Shown: positions 11,454 to 22,191 of the stretch, piece after piece
How positions within the stretch are numbered: position 1 is the stretch's first letter
Layout of the letters: every line of letters begins with the position of its first letter
Assembly (NCBI GenBank): GCA_033297075.1
Contig: MU858131.1
Span: forward strand, 99,998-163,997
DNA: 64,000 nt
Source of the DNA: Rhypophila decipiens
Taxonomy: Eukaryota > Ascomycota > Sordariomycetes > Sordariales > Naviculisporaceae
Direction: 5' to 3'
The notes under the pieces: model-generated
Told to the model about the DNA's origin: nothing
The model's database searches: none
What the model saw: only the letters and a program-made list of their open reading frames with translations
Translations under genes and position numbers: made by a program

Positions 11454-13167
11454 GGGGTTTCGTCTTTTGGTGTTTGGTTTGTGATATGTTTCGATGTGGT
11501 GTACCAACAGCACGGTTATAAAGTGATGCCGGGACAGCAAATCACAAAGACACATGCATCATCGTATGTGCAACAAAAAAAGTTGAAAGAGAAAATCAGT
11601 AAAAAAAGCGACAAACATAAAATTGGAGAGGGAGAGGGAGAGGGAGAGGGAGAAGGAGATGAATGAGCACAAGATGCATTGTCGAAAGTCATGTTCAGAC
11701 GCTCACGTCTTGGAAAAGGACCAGGGTTATGGCTGATGTTAGTTCGTGTACTCGGATTTAGATAGAAGTCTTGTACGTAACGATAGACATTGTCTTCCAG
11801 GTAGACTTTTGCTAGCTGGACTGGAGGGTGGACTTTGATTCCTCATTGTGGATCGGATGTAAACCAGCGCCAAGCTTGGTGATGGGCAGATAAAATTTCA
11901 CTTCTTTCTTTGTATTATAAACCTTCTAGTTCCCGCGGTTACTCGTAAAACCGGACCGCCTTACGTATAATACGCGTCTGTACGAGCTTCTCGTACATGT
12001 GTACGGATAATTACCTCCGCAATTGTTTTACCCCTGACAGATAATGTGTCTGCGCCGTCTTACTACAGGTCAGATTGCGTAAAACATATCTAGTCCACGA
12101 TGCTGGTTCAATGAATGCTGACCGCGGAGTAACACCCCCACGATTTAAGAAGCGGAAAACAAGCTTTGTCCGACATGACCTGGCTCCTTTTCCGGAGGTA
12201 AGCAAAGACGGACCAATCATATCGCCAAAGTCTCCCAGCTAACACGGCACAGTAATAGCACGCTATTGGTCAGCACCAACAAGTGGGGTAGCATCCGGCC
12301 AAGAACTCAACGCCACCCGCTGCAGCCTTACGGCACTCCACTCACCCATGCAGCACGCCTGGCAGGGCTTGAACAAAAGTCCTGGGTCGCTGAACCAGGA
12401 ACCTGGTACTCGGTAATTTTGTCCTGGAAATTGGAATAGCGTGAACCAATAGCTCTTACCACGGTATGTCCGACGACAGTCGGGTGCAAGGCTAGTTTGA
12501 CGCCTCCGCGATCACGGCCCGCGCGCCTTTGACCGATCGTCCGAGGAGATGGACGGAATTAATTCCCCGGAATAACTTCTCCGTATAGGTACGCTGTACG
12601 GCGATGGAACTTTGGAGCATCCACAAATGAGGCTATGTAGACCACGTGCAATGACCCTATGAGTACCAAATACCGTAACTTGCATGCATGGCTAAGGCGG
12701 CAACGAGCTGACGAGACGACTAGGCAACCGAACATCGCGAGCCATAGCGTATGAGTGGATTTTTTGACTTATTGGCGGACCGAACCATCCTACCCTACCG
12801 GGCTCGCCTCTCTCCAGGTCCTTTAGGGCTGATACCGACAATGGGGATAACCCATTCCGGAAATTGTGATGAACGATCTGTTTTTAACCGAGATCGCCAT
12901 ACCTGGTGGCGTTGTCAGACGGACCGGGAGGCCTCGACATCATGCAGCAGTGACTGAATTATCGGATGTGTTGACATTGTGGATCTCGGTTCTTTGATGA
13001 ACCAATATCGCAGACTAGCATACTGGTAGAGATTCTCCGGTCGGATTAGCCGATATTATTACCATCGAGAGGAATGTCTATATAAACTCCCCAATCCCTC
13101 CCCTCTCCAGGAAATATCTTTCACCACTCCTCACCACCAGTCCAACAGCCAAGAACAACCATCAAAG
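11454..13167. other. Intergenic stretch with a short GA-rich microsatellite
   Basis: No gene recognised. A (GGGAGA)n microsatellite lies at about 11622-11657. The last 100 bp are the promoter of the next gene, with TATATAAAC at about 13079, some 88 bp before its ATG, and a CA/CT-rich leader. Confidence 0.5.
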
Positions 13168-14081
13168 ATGCACTTCCACCTCCCAACCATCACCTCTCTC
13201 CTCCTAGTCTCCCATGTTTCCGCCTGGGTGACCGACATGGACGACAAGCCCTTCATCGACCCCTATTATGACAAAGACGGCGGTCTCCGCCTCGAAGCCG
13301 CCCTCCGCGCTAATCTCCCCGAAAAACCCTACTCCAGCTCTCACTGGTCCTCCGGCTGGCTGCCCGACATCTGCCGGGACATTGCTTCCGACTGGAACCA
13401 CAACCTCTGGGACATTGACGCCATCAACGTGACCTACACCGACTGTTCGACACCCTGGGTTCTCTGCCGGCACAAAGCCCACCCGCGCTCAGAGCAAGAA
13501 CTTTTGGGTCTTATCAGCCGTATCCCGGTGCGATTGAGGCAGTCTATTGCGTATGTTGTTTCCTTCTCCCTTCTTTCTCCCAGTTTGCTAAGAAGTGTTT
13601 GTGTGACAGAACATTCATCGCCCTCCCGCACTCCTTCTCCCGCAACGGCGACGAATCCGGCGCAGCAGGCACAGCAGGCTCTTTCACGACAGTATGGGAC
13701 GACTACTGGCAAGTCCAGGTGTTGCTGCACGAAATCGGACATTCAGTTGATTCAGGCGTCATGCTGGCACAACTCCCCAAGCCGAATAATAACTTTGACT
13801 TGTCATTGTCGGATCCGTTCCAGGCGTATATCCTCCAGGATAAAGCGCTGAATAGTAACACCCATAGCATGGTGGAAGGATTTGCTGATTTGGTTGTGCT
13901 GGCGGTGTACGATTTGCATGTTAACCCGCCTGTTGGGTACAAGTTTAATCCTAGCTGGCGAGATATTCGGCATGCTATGGAGGGGATCCATTATTATGGG
14001 AGGCTGGCGGGGGATGTCTTTCGGAATAGCGGGCGGTGTAATTCCTGGAAGGCGGCGGCTCATACGCCTGTTAGGATCTGA
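13168..14081 (+). CDS. Secreted zincin-like protein, conidiation-specific protein 13 (con-13)-like
   Basis: Predicted secreted protein of 284 residues from exons 13168-13550 and 13610-14081 (59-bp intron, in frame). Signal peptide MHFHLPTITSLLLVSHVSA. A zinc-metallopeptidase-like motif HEIGHSVDSG is followed by a Glu-containing segment (SMVEGFADLVVLAVYD) that could supply the third metal ligand. Overall pattern (WSSGWLPDICRDIA near the N-terminus, the HExxH centre, a final Cys near NSGRC) recalls the fungal CON-13 family, known from Neurospora as expressed during conidiation; that assignment is from memory of the family pattern. Proteolytic activity is not established. TATA box present at about 13079. 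Confidence 0.65.
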
Positions 14082-15799
14082 TGAGTGTACGTTGAGGCGT
14101 GGGGTGAGGTGAGGTGGTGCGAGTGACTTGGTGCGGTGGTGCTAGTAGACCTGGTCGTGGGTGAGAAGGCTTTGGATACTTCGTTGGACGGGGCGGATCA
14201 AGGATGGGGACATTGTTAGCATTCAACATGCTGCTTGTTTGGGATGTAGTGAATGAGAGAAATATATAAAATGCTCCTTTAGTGAGGATTGCTCTGAGGA
14301 CTCGTGGACTATGGTACTATGTCTGATTGTGGATTTTTCAATTGAGGATTGCCGCGTGGGCCTGCGAAAGCAAAGACACAAAAAAAAAGAATTTACTTAA
14401 GAATATAAAATGCTCAGTTTCGTAAGTCTTTTCAATCATTCCGAGCATTTCGTGTCCTAGTCCAGAGTGAATTATATGCTTCGAATGCCCTATATTCTAT
14501 TGAGCGAGTCTAGGTAATACTTTTGAGCTTTGATGCCCATTTCTGGCTTCTTAAGGTTCATGAGTATCCCTACGCTGAACATGGATATGAAGACACTGTC
14601 TGAAAACAAACCTGGATATGAAGGAGACAGAAGTGTCAGCCAGGTTGGTGCGTTAGGCATTATTGTTGAATAGAGAGTGATCTTTATTCTTGTGGTACGC
14701 TGCCTCTTTATTGGTATTTGTTTGCCCTCCGCTTACACGGTTATACCTCAGTCCGAACTATGCCCCTTCACATCGCACTTCGTGGATCATTGACTGTGCT
14801 TCGACAGCAGAGGATGTGAAGTTGATTTAATACTCCTGAAGTCCGTGTATCAAGCAATATCATGAAAGCCTGGGCATCTTACTTGCCTGCCGAGATCTTT
14901 TGAGGTGGCAGAGAAATGGAAGGCAGAATTGTGCCCCAGCTGAAGTTGTGTCCCGCAACAGTGGCTAAGTCGGCTGTTGGCCGACTATGCCCTTCTTTAT
15001 TTTCTTTATTTCGTATGTAGTGGGTAAGGGGAGTGTAGGAGACGAAAAAGTCCTCCTTTTCGTCAAAGTCAGCAACACCACCACCACCACTACTACTACT
15101 AGTACTAGGAGAAATGACTATGGTAAACCGTCAATTTGTTGATGATTGAAGCTATTTCCAGCTCCATGGGGTTAGTGGCTGTAGAAATATTGTATTGAGT
15201 TTGAAGATTGAGAAAGGAGGAAGGCAGTCAGGTCTCTACAAGCCCCTAAACGGCTTATCTGAATGAACTGCTCAAGCCGAATGAACTGCTCATGAACCGC
15301 TCAAATTAGAATGAACGGTTATTAAGCCTCTTACTCTGCATTAACCACTAATTACGGTGTTAACGGCTTTACGCTCTGAATGGCTTCATTTGCTGAGCTC
15401 ACTGGAGGAAGCTCAGCCCAGATGAATGGTAAAATTACGTTCCGGAACCCCCCCCCCCCCCCATCCTCCCGCTAGGTTTTCCCAGGCAAGCAAACCGCGT
15501 CATCTTTAATAACGGTTTCTTGCTTGTATTATTTAGACGAAAGAATTCATAACTGGAGTGGTCGTCTTGGCTGTGACGTGCTGGCTTGAGGGAGACGTCC
15601 AATCCGCCTTTGTGAAGCCAAATGTATACAGTGAACTAGGCAGAACATATTTTATAGAGGTGTTTTGGGTAGAGGGAGTTGCTAGGAAGGCAATGCGTCA
15701 CCTTGTGGCATGACCGGTCTGGATATACTATACTGAATCTTGTTATTATCTGTGGAATGGCTCGTTGCATACTGTTATTCTGATGACCATGGTGTCGGA
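14082..15799. other. Intergenic stretch with simple and degenerate tandem repeats
   Basis: No gene seen. Contains a trinucleotide run (ACC/ACT)n at about 15074-15108, degenerate tandem copies of GAATGAACTGCTCA at about 15260-15325, and a poly-C run near 15450-15463. The rest is AT-rich without an open frame of note. Confidence 0.5.
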
Positions 15800-16327
15800 C
15801 TAGCTATGAATATGATATAACTGCTCTTCCTTCCCATCTAGCAAGCCCTCTGTAACGCTTTCTGGGAAGGTGACAACTAAAATGCTGAAGTCGCCATATC
15901 TGCGTTTCCCTTCCCACTGTATAGAAGGCCTGTATTAGTAAATACTTCTATAAAAGCATCTTAGACTGCTAGGAGAGGGGATTAATCTGACAGGATATGG
16001 GGTATGGGAATTTACAGGCCAAGATGATGTTAGACAAGGAATGATGGTGTGCTTAGATTAAAAGCTCACCGAAAGGTCATAACTGTAACGTCTACCACCG
16101 CTGTCCATGCTCAGAAGAATTGACATGACGAGATCGTGGTCTGCGCCTTGGCACTTGTCAAATTTCCAGACCATTTCTCCGTCTTTTGTCTCCCTGACCG
16201 TCCCCCATCCAATCTTCTCGAGTTCGCTGCCGACCTCCTTCAGCAACCTTTCGGCTCGGAAGGTGTTGGAGACGACGGCGGGTAGGGTCTTATCGTCATA
16301 GAAGAAGTCTGATCTTGAACCTGACAT
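15800..16327 (-). CDS. Small two-exon protein of unknown function, 124 residues
   Basis: Exon 1 is 16327-16070 and exon 2 is 15916-15800, with a 153-bp intron (GTGAGC donor, TATACAG acceptor) that joins in phase 0. The protein starts MSGSRSDFFYDDKTLPAVVS and shows an amphipathic helix (RAERLLKEVGSELEKIGWG) followed by alternating strands (MVWKFDKC..., then RRYGDFSILVVTFPE from exon 2), suggesting a compact alpha/beta fold. No signal peptide and no recognised family. The clean splice joining two protein-like segments is the main support that this is a real gene. Confidence 0.55.
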
Positions 16328-17283
16328 TATGAAAGGTGCTGAGATCTGTCGAGCCTGCGGCCGTCCGGTGTGCGGCTAGCGACCAACTTGGAACTAGTAC
16401 GGACAAAGAGAATCTGAGTATCTAATAACTATTAGGTACGGGTCAAGTGAGGGAAATGTGTGTACCTGCTGGTGTAGTGCAAGGAAAGAAGAGGATGCGT
16501 GTACGTCTCTAGGCCGTTAGACAATTATCAAGCAAAAAGTACAGGTATTGTCTCAAAAGAGAAGCAGCAGAGATCCCATGGACCAGATAAAATGTTCACA
16601 CGCTTTGCACTGGATTGTGGTCGGGTGGCGCTTGAAGGACCCTCGTAATCCCGACATGGAGTTTGCCTATCCGCTGGCGGGGCGTGTTGGTGATGTACAA
16701 GCTTCAGGTTACTCTCAATTGGACATCATCTCCTTTGTTAGAAGTGATGGTCTCGTGCTGCAGTGTAAAGCCTTGCGCTGTAGTTATCAAACCTCGACAT
16801 GAATTTCATTTGTCTTTGTTAATATTAGCGAATAATTTGCCGTTGCTACAAGTTCTCTGATTTGTTCACCAACTATGGCGTGGACAGGCAGATTCAAGTA
16901 AAAGGCTATTGAAGCTTTGACTTGAGAAGTTGAGTGGGGTCTACTTCACCTGAACTATTTGGCCGGGCAATTATTGTGTCCGTCCGAATGAATTTGTATG
17001 CATGATTGCTCTTTACGACGGGGGTTAATCTAGAGCATGACTAGAAGTGTAAACTTTGCTTCCTATCTGAGCAAATTATGCCATGCCAGAATAAAAACTG
17101 AAATGACAGAAGATGTTGTCCGTCTTACAAGTTTTCATACTAAGGTGAAATGTGATAGAAATTGCTGAAATGTTGAATGAAAGTTGGGCCGTTGTTTTCC
17201 TAACCAGCAACTTCAAAAGGAACGCCTTCACCTCAGGTAATGTACTTAGGTATTAAAACATATGATTGTGAGTAAGTCACGAT
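16328..17283. other. Intergenic stretch, no gene recognised
   Basis: Lies between the start of the small two-exon gene and the 3' end of the HET gene. Open frames here are short and show no protein-like pattern. Confidence 0.4.
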
Positions 17284-19427
17284 TTATCCTAATCGAATCC
17301 TACGTCGTGAACTAGGAACGCTGTCGAGCATTTTGAAGTAATCCCGCAGCGACAAGACCCCAACCCGATAAGCGACATCGCCGACCCACTCCACAATGCG
17401 AAAGTTCTTCTGCTTTTGTAGTGTGCTTTCAAACAGCAACACGCAGTCCCATGTCTCGCTCGTCATCCCGTGGTACATTTCGTTGGCTTCCAAGGGCCGG
17501 TGGCAGAATATTGCTTGGTCCCATTTGTCGCAAAAGGCCTCCACAATCCCACCGTGGGATGAGTCAAGGTGACAATAGCATACGCAAACAGTAAAGCGAT
17601 TCTCATTCGTTGGTTGAAAACGGAAGCGGAAAACCCTAGCCTCAACAGCCAGATGGTGTGAAAGCTCTGGGATCATCATCGTGGTTTGAGACGTGGTGGA
17701 CACCAGCTTTTGGAAGTCAACGAGTAGTCCATCTACGTCCTCGACCCAGAATTCAGTGTCGAACCGGTTGCTATCAGGCGTCATGAATGTCCCTCCTTCC
17801 CCGAACCTGGCCCGGTCCCCTGGCCCCAGGGCTGAGCAGTATTCGACGCGGCCCCTCCAACCCACCCAGGACCAGCTTGGGAAACCGAGTCGACGAGAGA
17901 TGCTTACATGGGCGCCATGACCTTTGTACTTTGGAGTCCAGAAAAGGCCCCTGGCAAATCCCATGTCGAGATCCTTGACGCTCATTAGTGTGGGGTCGGA
18001 TGGCTCAGTATAAGGCGCCAATGGGATACCGTAGTAGGTAAGGAACGGAGAACGCGAGAGGAGTCCGCGAAAAGCGTTGAGAATGTCCTCCTCGTGGGTC
18101 AGGGTCCGGCCTGTGTACTCAGCCACATGTTCTGCATAGTTCCGGAGCTGCGATGCCCTCGACGTGTCATAGCTCATGGAATCCAGGGAAAGAAATCGTC
18201 TCGCCTCGATGGGTATTTCGGGTTTGTTTGGCTGGCCACTGGTTTGCGGCTTTCTGGCTGTAAAAAGGGATTCCTGTCCAACTTTCACGGCTTCACAACA
18301 ATCCATGGCTGAGCAGACAAAGTATACCTGTTCTGTGGTGAAGAAGCGACAGCGACGTGATAGAGTGACCTCCTGGTACGTCCAGCCGCGTGTAATCCAT
18401 GCCGTGTCCGCAATCGCGAACGATAGCGGAGGCCGTGTGGGGAGTACCTCGAGCTCGCGCCCATGTACGACCAAAGGATACGTCGTTCGCGCCTTGCTGA
18501 CTCCAGGAAGTCCAACGTTGGCGTCTGAGCCAGCACTGGCGATAATTGTGGCATACGCACAGGCATATATCAAGTCCATTTCTTTTATTTGAGCGTCCTT
18601 AATGTCGTGGCTTTCTTGCTCGATGCAGTACTTATCAACCCACAAGTACTTCTCTCCCAGCCCCCGAACAACCACCATCGCATCCTCGATGACTTGGCTG
18701 GCATGCCTCGGAAGACGGTCCGTATCTCCCTTCTTTACAATCTTCAACGGCGGCACACCCCAGACGTAGCTCAGAGCCAAATACCGGTCACCTGGTCGTA
18801 TGTCGACAATGGATCGCGTGAAGCAGTCGATGCACTGCAAGGAGACCCGTAGACTGGAGATGCTGGCTTTTGCTTTGCATGTATCTGCATGAAGACTATC
18901 GCAGTGTTGCAGCCACCCTTTCAGGCGGACATAGTCGATTCGACTCGGGTCCACGTGGGATCCTTCCAGCAGCGTCGCTGGTTCTTCTGCCCGAGGACGA
19001 ACTTGGTCCGTAAACCGGCACAATAGAAAACCCCTCTTGGTCACCTCAATTTGGTTCCAGGGCCAGACACCACTACCAAGAGCCTTTCCAGGGAAAGGAG
19101 CCAGGGCGACGTCGGGTTGATACGTCGCCGGCGCACTAACCCCACTATTCAGTACCTCCGAAGCTCGAAATACACGAAGATGGTTCTCCCCCGGAAATAG
19201 TCTCTGGGGCGGATGGCCTCAAAGAGTCGGCAAGCTGGGCAAACGCTATCAGGTTTCAACTGGCCCAGGGCAAATACTGGGAGGCCGTGCTCGGGCGGGA
19301 TCGCGTTCTCTTTGTTGAAAATCGCCCAAAAGTCGATTTGTTGGCATCGGGTGCAGAGTTCGGAGCTGGGGCTCGCCTTTTGAAGCGAGTCTGGCGACTC
19401 TACCTTCGTCGTGGATTGTCGATCCAT
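17284..19427 (-). CDS. HET-domain protein, apparently frameshifted in the N-terminal part
   Basis: Heterokaryon-incompatibility (HET, PF06985) family; such proteins trigger cell death on non-self recognition. The N-terminal piece (ATG 19427) has the usual Cys-pair header (LCTRCQQIDF...VCPACRLF). The HET domain follows: YLALSYVWGVP, LGEKYLWVDKYCIEQ, then TRGWTYQEVTLSRRCRFF. The long C-terminal part runs to the stop at 17284. The header is in one frame up to about 19205, and the rest continues in another frame through PGENHLRVFRASEVLNSG into the HET domain with no stop. No GT...AG intron fits this switch, so a one-base loss near 19195-19210 (within TATTTCCGGGGG) is the simplest reading. It may be a pseudogene or a sequence error. 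Intact length would be about 710 residues. Confidence 0.8.
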
Positions 19428-19655
19428 GGTTTGTCATATGGCGTACACCAAATGATGTTAGGCACCAACATATGGGTCGCCTGAGTCTTGAAGCAATCGT
19501 GCGGGATTTGCTGAATCTGCAGTCATGCCTGAGACGTCAAGATGTAAACACAGCCCAAAGAACATGCAGCTCGAGCTCGTCGTGATTTGTCCGCCATCGG
19601 ACAGTTCCTGTGCTCAGACTGGTCGAAGAACCCTGCGCCCCATCTACTCGATAAA

Positions 19656-21554
19656 TCACGCCACACACCTCTCCAGCTCGCTAACAACCTGCCGTTCAAA
19701 TGCCATTGGCAGTGAAATTCCTTCCGCATGATCGACTGCCATAATGGTCCCCGGCCCAGCGCTCCTGTCGAATCTGCCAAGCAGGCATCGTTTGGTCGCC
19801 CGCCAATAGATAGTACCCATCGACGAACGAAGCATATCACAGTATGCGCCTGAAATTTTGTCTCGAAATTCCCCGTCGGATGAACACCGTTGTCGGAGAA
19901 AGCTGAGTGGCTTCCACAGGCCAATCTCGAGCAGGACCAGGCCGAAGGAGTAGATATCGTATTCGAGCTGGAACCGCGGCCGCTTTTGTCGTGATACGAC
20001 CTGTTGTCCTTGTGAATGGAGGACCTCTGGGTGATGGTACAACTCGATCATCTGCTTGGTGAGTTTGTATGATTGTGCCGATATGGATACGGTTTGGGAT
20101 AGTTCTGACGGTTGGTCTGGCCGGGAGAGATACCAACCCATGAGATACATCTCCTGGGCTGGGTATTCTCGGACCAGATCAATATCGGCCTCCTCCCTTC
20201 CAGCACCAGACTCAAAGCAGACAAGGTTGTCGCTTCTGATGGACTTGTGCAGCCACCCGACAGACTGGAGGTTGTGCATCGCAAGTGCCAGCCTTTTGGC
20301 TATTGCGAATCGTTGATCGAGTGGGAGTGGACCGGGAGACTCGACCAAAATGTCCAACAGCGACTTCTCCTGTACGGATCCTGGGCCCCTCAGTACTTCA
20401 GTAGGAACCTCAAAAACCAGCCCAACTCGCGAGTTTCGCGTGTCGGTGACAATCCCGGCTGACGGCATTGTTCCGAATTTGCGATACAGACCCGTATCTT
20501 TGAGCAAGCGCACCAGGTTGCCCCGTCGGTACAAATGATCAAGGCTGATCGATTTTCCATAGTGCGTCCACTCGACCAAAACCGGCCTGCCACCTAGTGA
20601 TGCAAGCACTCGGGAGGCGTCCAATCCTGACAAGGAGCCACCGTCAAAGTCGGCTACCGACAGGACCAGACCGGTGGGTGAAGCATTGTTGATTGGGCTG
20701 TTTGTGGCTTCTGAACTGCTGTCATCCATTTCCCGTTCTGTTATGCGAACCGTATTTGCGACCTTTACCAGGTTCTGGACTTCTGGTTGCTCCGGAAGAA
20801 TATCGACCACCTCACCCGTCCGCAGTTCTGGCATCTGGAGAAGATCAGTCTGTACTCGTCTGGACACCCGTGCTTTGGCGTCGTCAGCCAGAAAGGTGGC
20901 GAGACAAGTGTTGATGGCCGAAATATCTTCCAAAAGACTTTTGAAGCTCTTCTTGTCCAGGGCTACCCATCGCACATTGGCATACATGGTTGAAGCCTTG
21001 GAAAAGGAAACATCCTGGTTGGGTTGAGCTCGATATGGATGCTGAATCTCTAGCGTAGAGGCACTTGGCAGGACAGCGTTTGTGACTGGTGATGATCTGC
21101 GAGGTCTGAACATTCTCTTGATCGCGCTCCCATATCCGTGTTCGGCAACCCCAGACTCTGAGGTGGTGTTTGTCGTCCCAGAGACAGACACTGACATCAA
21201 CTTTGCCTGGGCCTTTCGAAAGGCAAAAAACATGTCCTGCAACGCCTGGATAGTCATGGCCGCGACGCGTTCGTTGTCGAAACGGAGCAGACTGCGAAGG
21301 CGATTTTCGAATTCGGCCATCTCTCGGGACCCATGCCACCCACTATCAGCACCATTTGTGACGGCGATCACGTCCTGGACGCCGAGAATGTCGCACCATT
21401 CCTTGAACTTGATGGCTTCGGCTTCGAGCCTGAAACGAAGCACTCGGTGCGATTCGGGGGTATGGAGCTGGAACTCTTGGAAGATGGAGAGACATTCTTT
21501 GGCGACGGTGAGAAGGGATATCGCGGCGGCGGCGACCCCGAAAAGCTCTGCCAT
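19656..21554 (-). CDS. HeLo-domain protein with C-terminal pseudokinase (MLKL-like layout)
   Basis: Single exon, 632 residues. Residues 1 to about 225 form a HeLo (prion-inhibition/propagation, PF14479) domain, recognised by the hydrophobic start MAELFGVAAAAISLLTVAKE and the FRLEAEAIKFKEWCDILGV helix. HeLo domains are membrane-targeting death effectors in HET-S and relatives. A protein-kinase-like fold follows. The Lys strand reads VLVEWTHY (325-332, no VAxK lysine), the catalytic loop reads HKSIRSDN (436-443, HRD Asp lost) and the DFG site appears as MGW (472-474). It is therefore predicted to be a pseudokinase. The same order, four-helix bundle then pseudokinase, is seen in animal and plant MLKL. 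Neighbours: HET gene downstream on the same strand; divergent kinase gene 637 bp upstream. Confidence 0.85.
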   Translation of the reverse strand: MAELFGVAAAAISLLTVAKECLSIFQEFQLHTPESHRVLRFRLEAEAIKFKEWCDILGVQDVIAVTNGADSGWHGSREMAEFENRLRSLLRFDNERVAAMTIQALQDMFFAFRKAQAKLMSVSVSGTTNTTSESGVAEHGYGSAIKRMFRPRRSSPVTNAVLPSASTLEIQHPYRAQPNQDVSFSKASTMYANVRWVALDKKSFKSLLEDISAINTCLATFLADDAKARVSRRVQTDLLQMPELRTGEVVDILPEQPEVQNLVKVANTVRITEREMDDSSSEATNSPINNASPTGLVLSVADFDGGSLSGLDASRVLASLGGRPVLVEWTHYGKSISLDHLYRRGNLVRLLKDTGLYRKFGTMPSAGIVTDTRNSRVGLVFEVPTEVLRGPGSVQEKSLLDILVESPGPLPLDQRFAIAKRLALAMHNLQSVGWLHKSIRSDNLVCFESGAGREEADIDLVREYPAQEMYLMGWYLSRPDQPSELSQTVSISAQSYKLTKQMIELYHHPEVLHSQGQQVVSRQKRPRFQLEYDIYSFGLVLLEIGLWKPLSFLRQRCSSDGEFRDKISGAYCDMLRSSMGTIYWRATKRCLLGRFDRSAGPGTIMAVDHAEGISLPMAFERQVVSELERCVA

Positions 21555-22191
21555 GATATCAAGTTAGATGATTTGAGCTCTTGAGGATGTCGAGATGATT
21601 GAAGGGAAAATGACACGGACGGTCTTGACACAGCGAGAGTTCTCGCGTTTTTGGGTACTCACACAGTTCCTTGCCTCCCCATCTCTCTCGGCCATGGAAA
21701 TATTTACAACATGTAACTCTTAGTCAGGGCGCGTGCAAAAACGCGCTTTTCTCGTGAAATACTCGAGGTCGAATAGTGTCCAATCGGGGGGCGATGCGCG
21801 GCGGTGTCGGCGCTTAACTGATCCTCTCACAGCTCGGCGCTTGGGTCTGATACAAGCGACCTGAATTTACATGTAAGGTACTTACCCTAGCTTGGTCAGC
21901 CTGGACCCCGCCGACCAATCAAATCCTTTTGATCCAGATGGTAACAAGGGGATCCGAAACGACAGGTTAGGCAGGAACGCCCTTGAAGTACTTGCCCAAG
22001 TTGTAGGATGGAGATCCGGAAATCATATTGTCCGAGGCGCCAACACCGAATAACAGAAGGAACTCGTGATGGATTAATCACCCACTCAGATATACACAGC
22101 AGACTTCTTCCATGGCTCCTCCCTGTGAACCTAATCTTACCATGTCACCATTCATTCGATCAACACTTCATACCTTCCAAATGCGGACATT
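21555..22191. promoter_or_regulatory. Shared divergent promoter between HeLo-pseudokinase and kinase/ankyrin genes
   Basis: A 637-bp head-to-head interval. CCAAT sequences occur at about 21780 and 21914. No other gene is seen. The arrangement would allow co-regulation of the two neighbours, which is inferred from position only. Confidence 0.4.

Noticed and set aside
10641..11555. 304-codon antisense frame in the 2OG-like gene
   Set aside because: Shadow of the long sense frame; low-complexity Leu/Gly-rich product caused by the Gln/Lys/Pro-rich sense codons.
13204..13482. Antisense Gly/Val-rich frame over the con-13-like gene
   Set aside because: Shadow of the sense exon.
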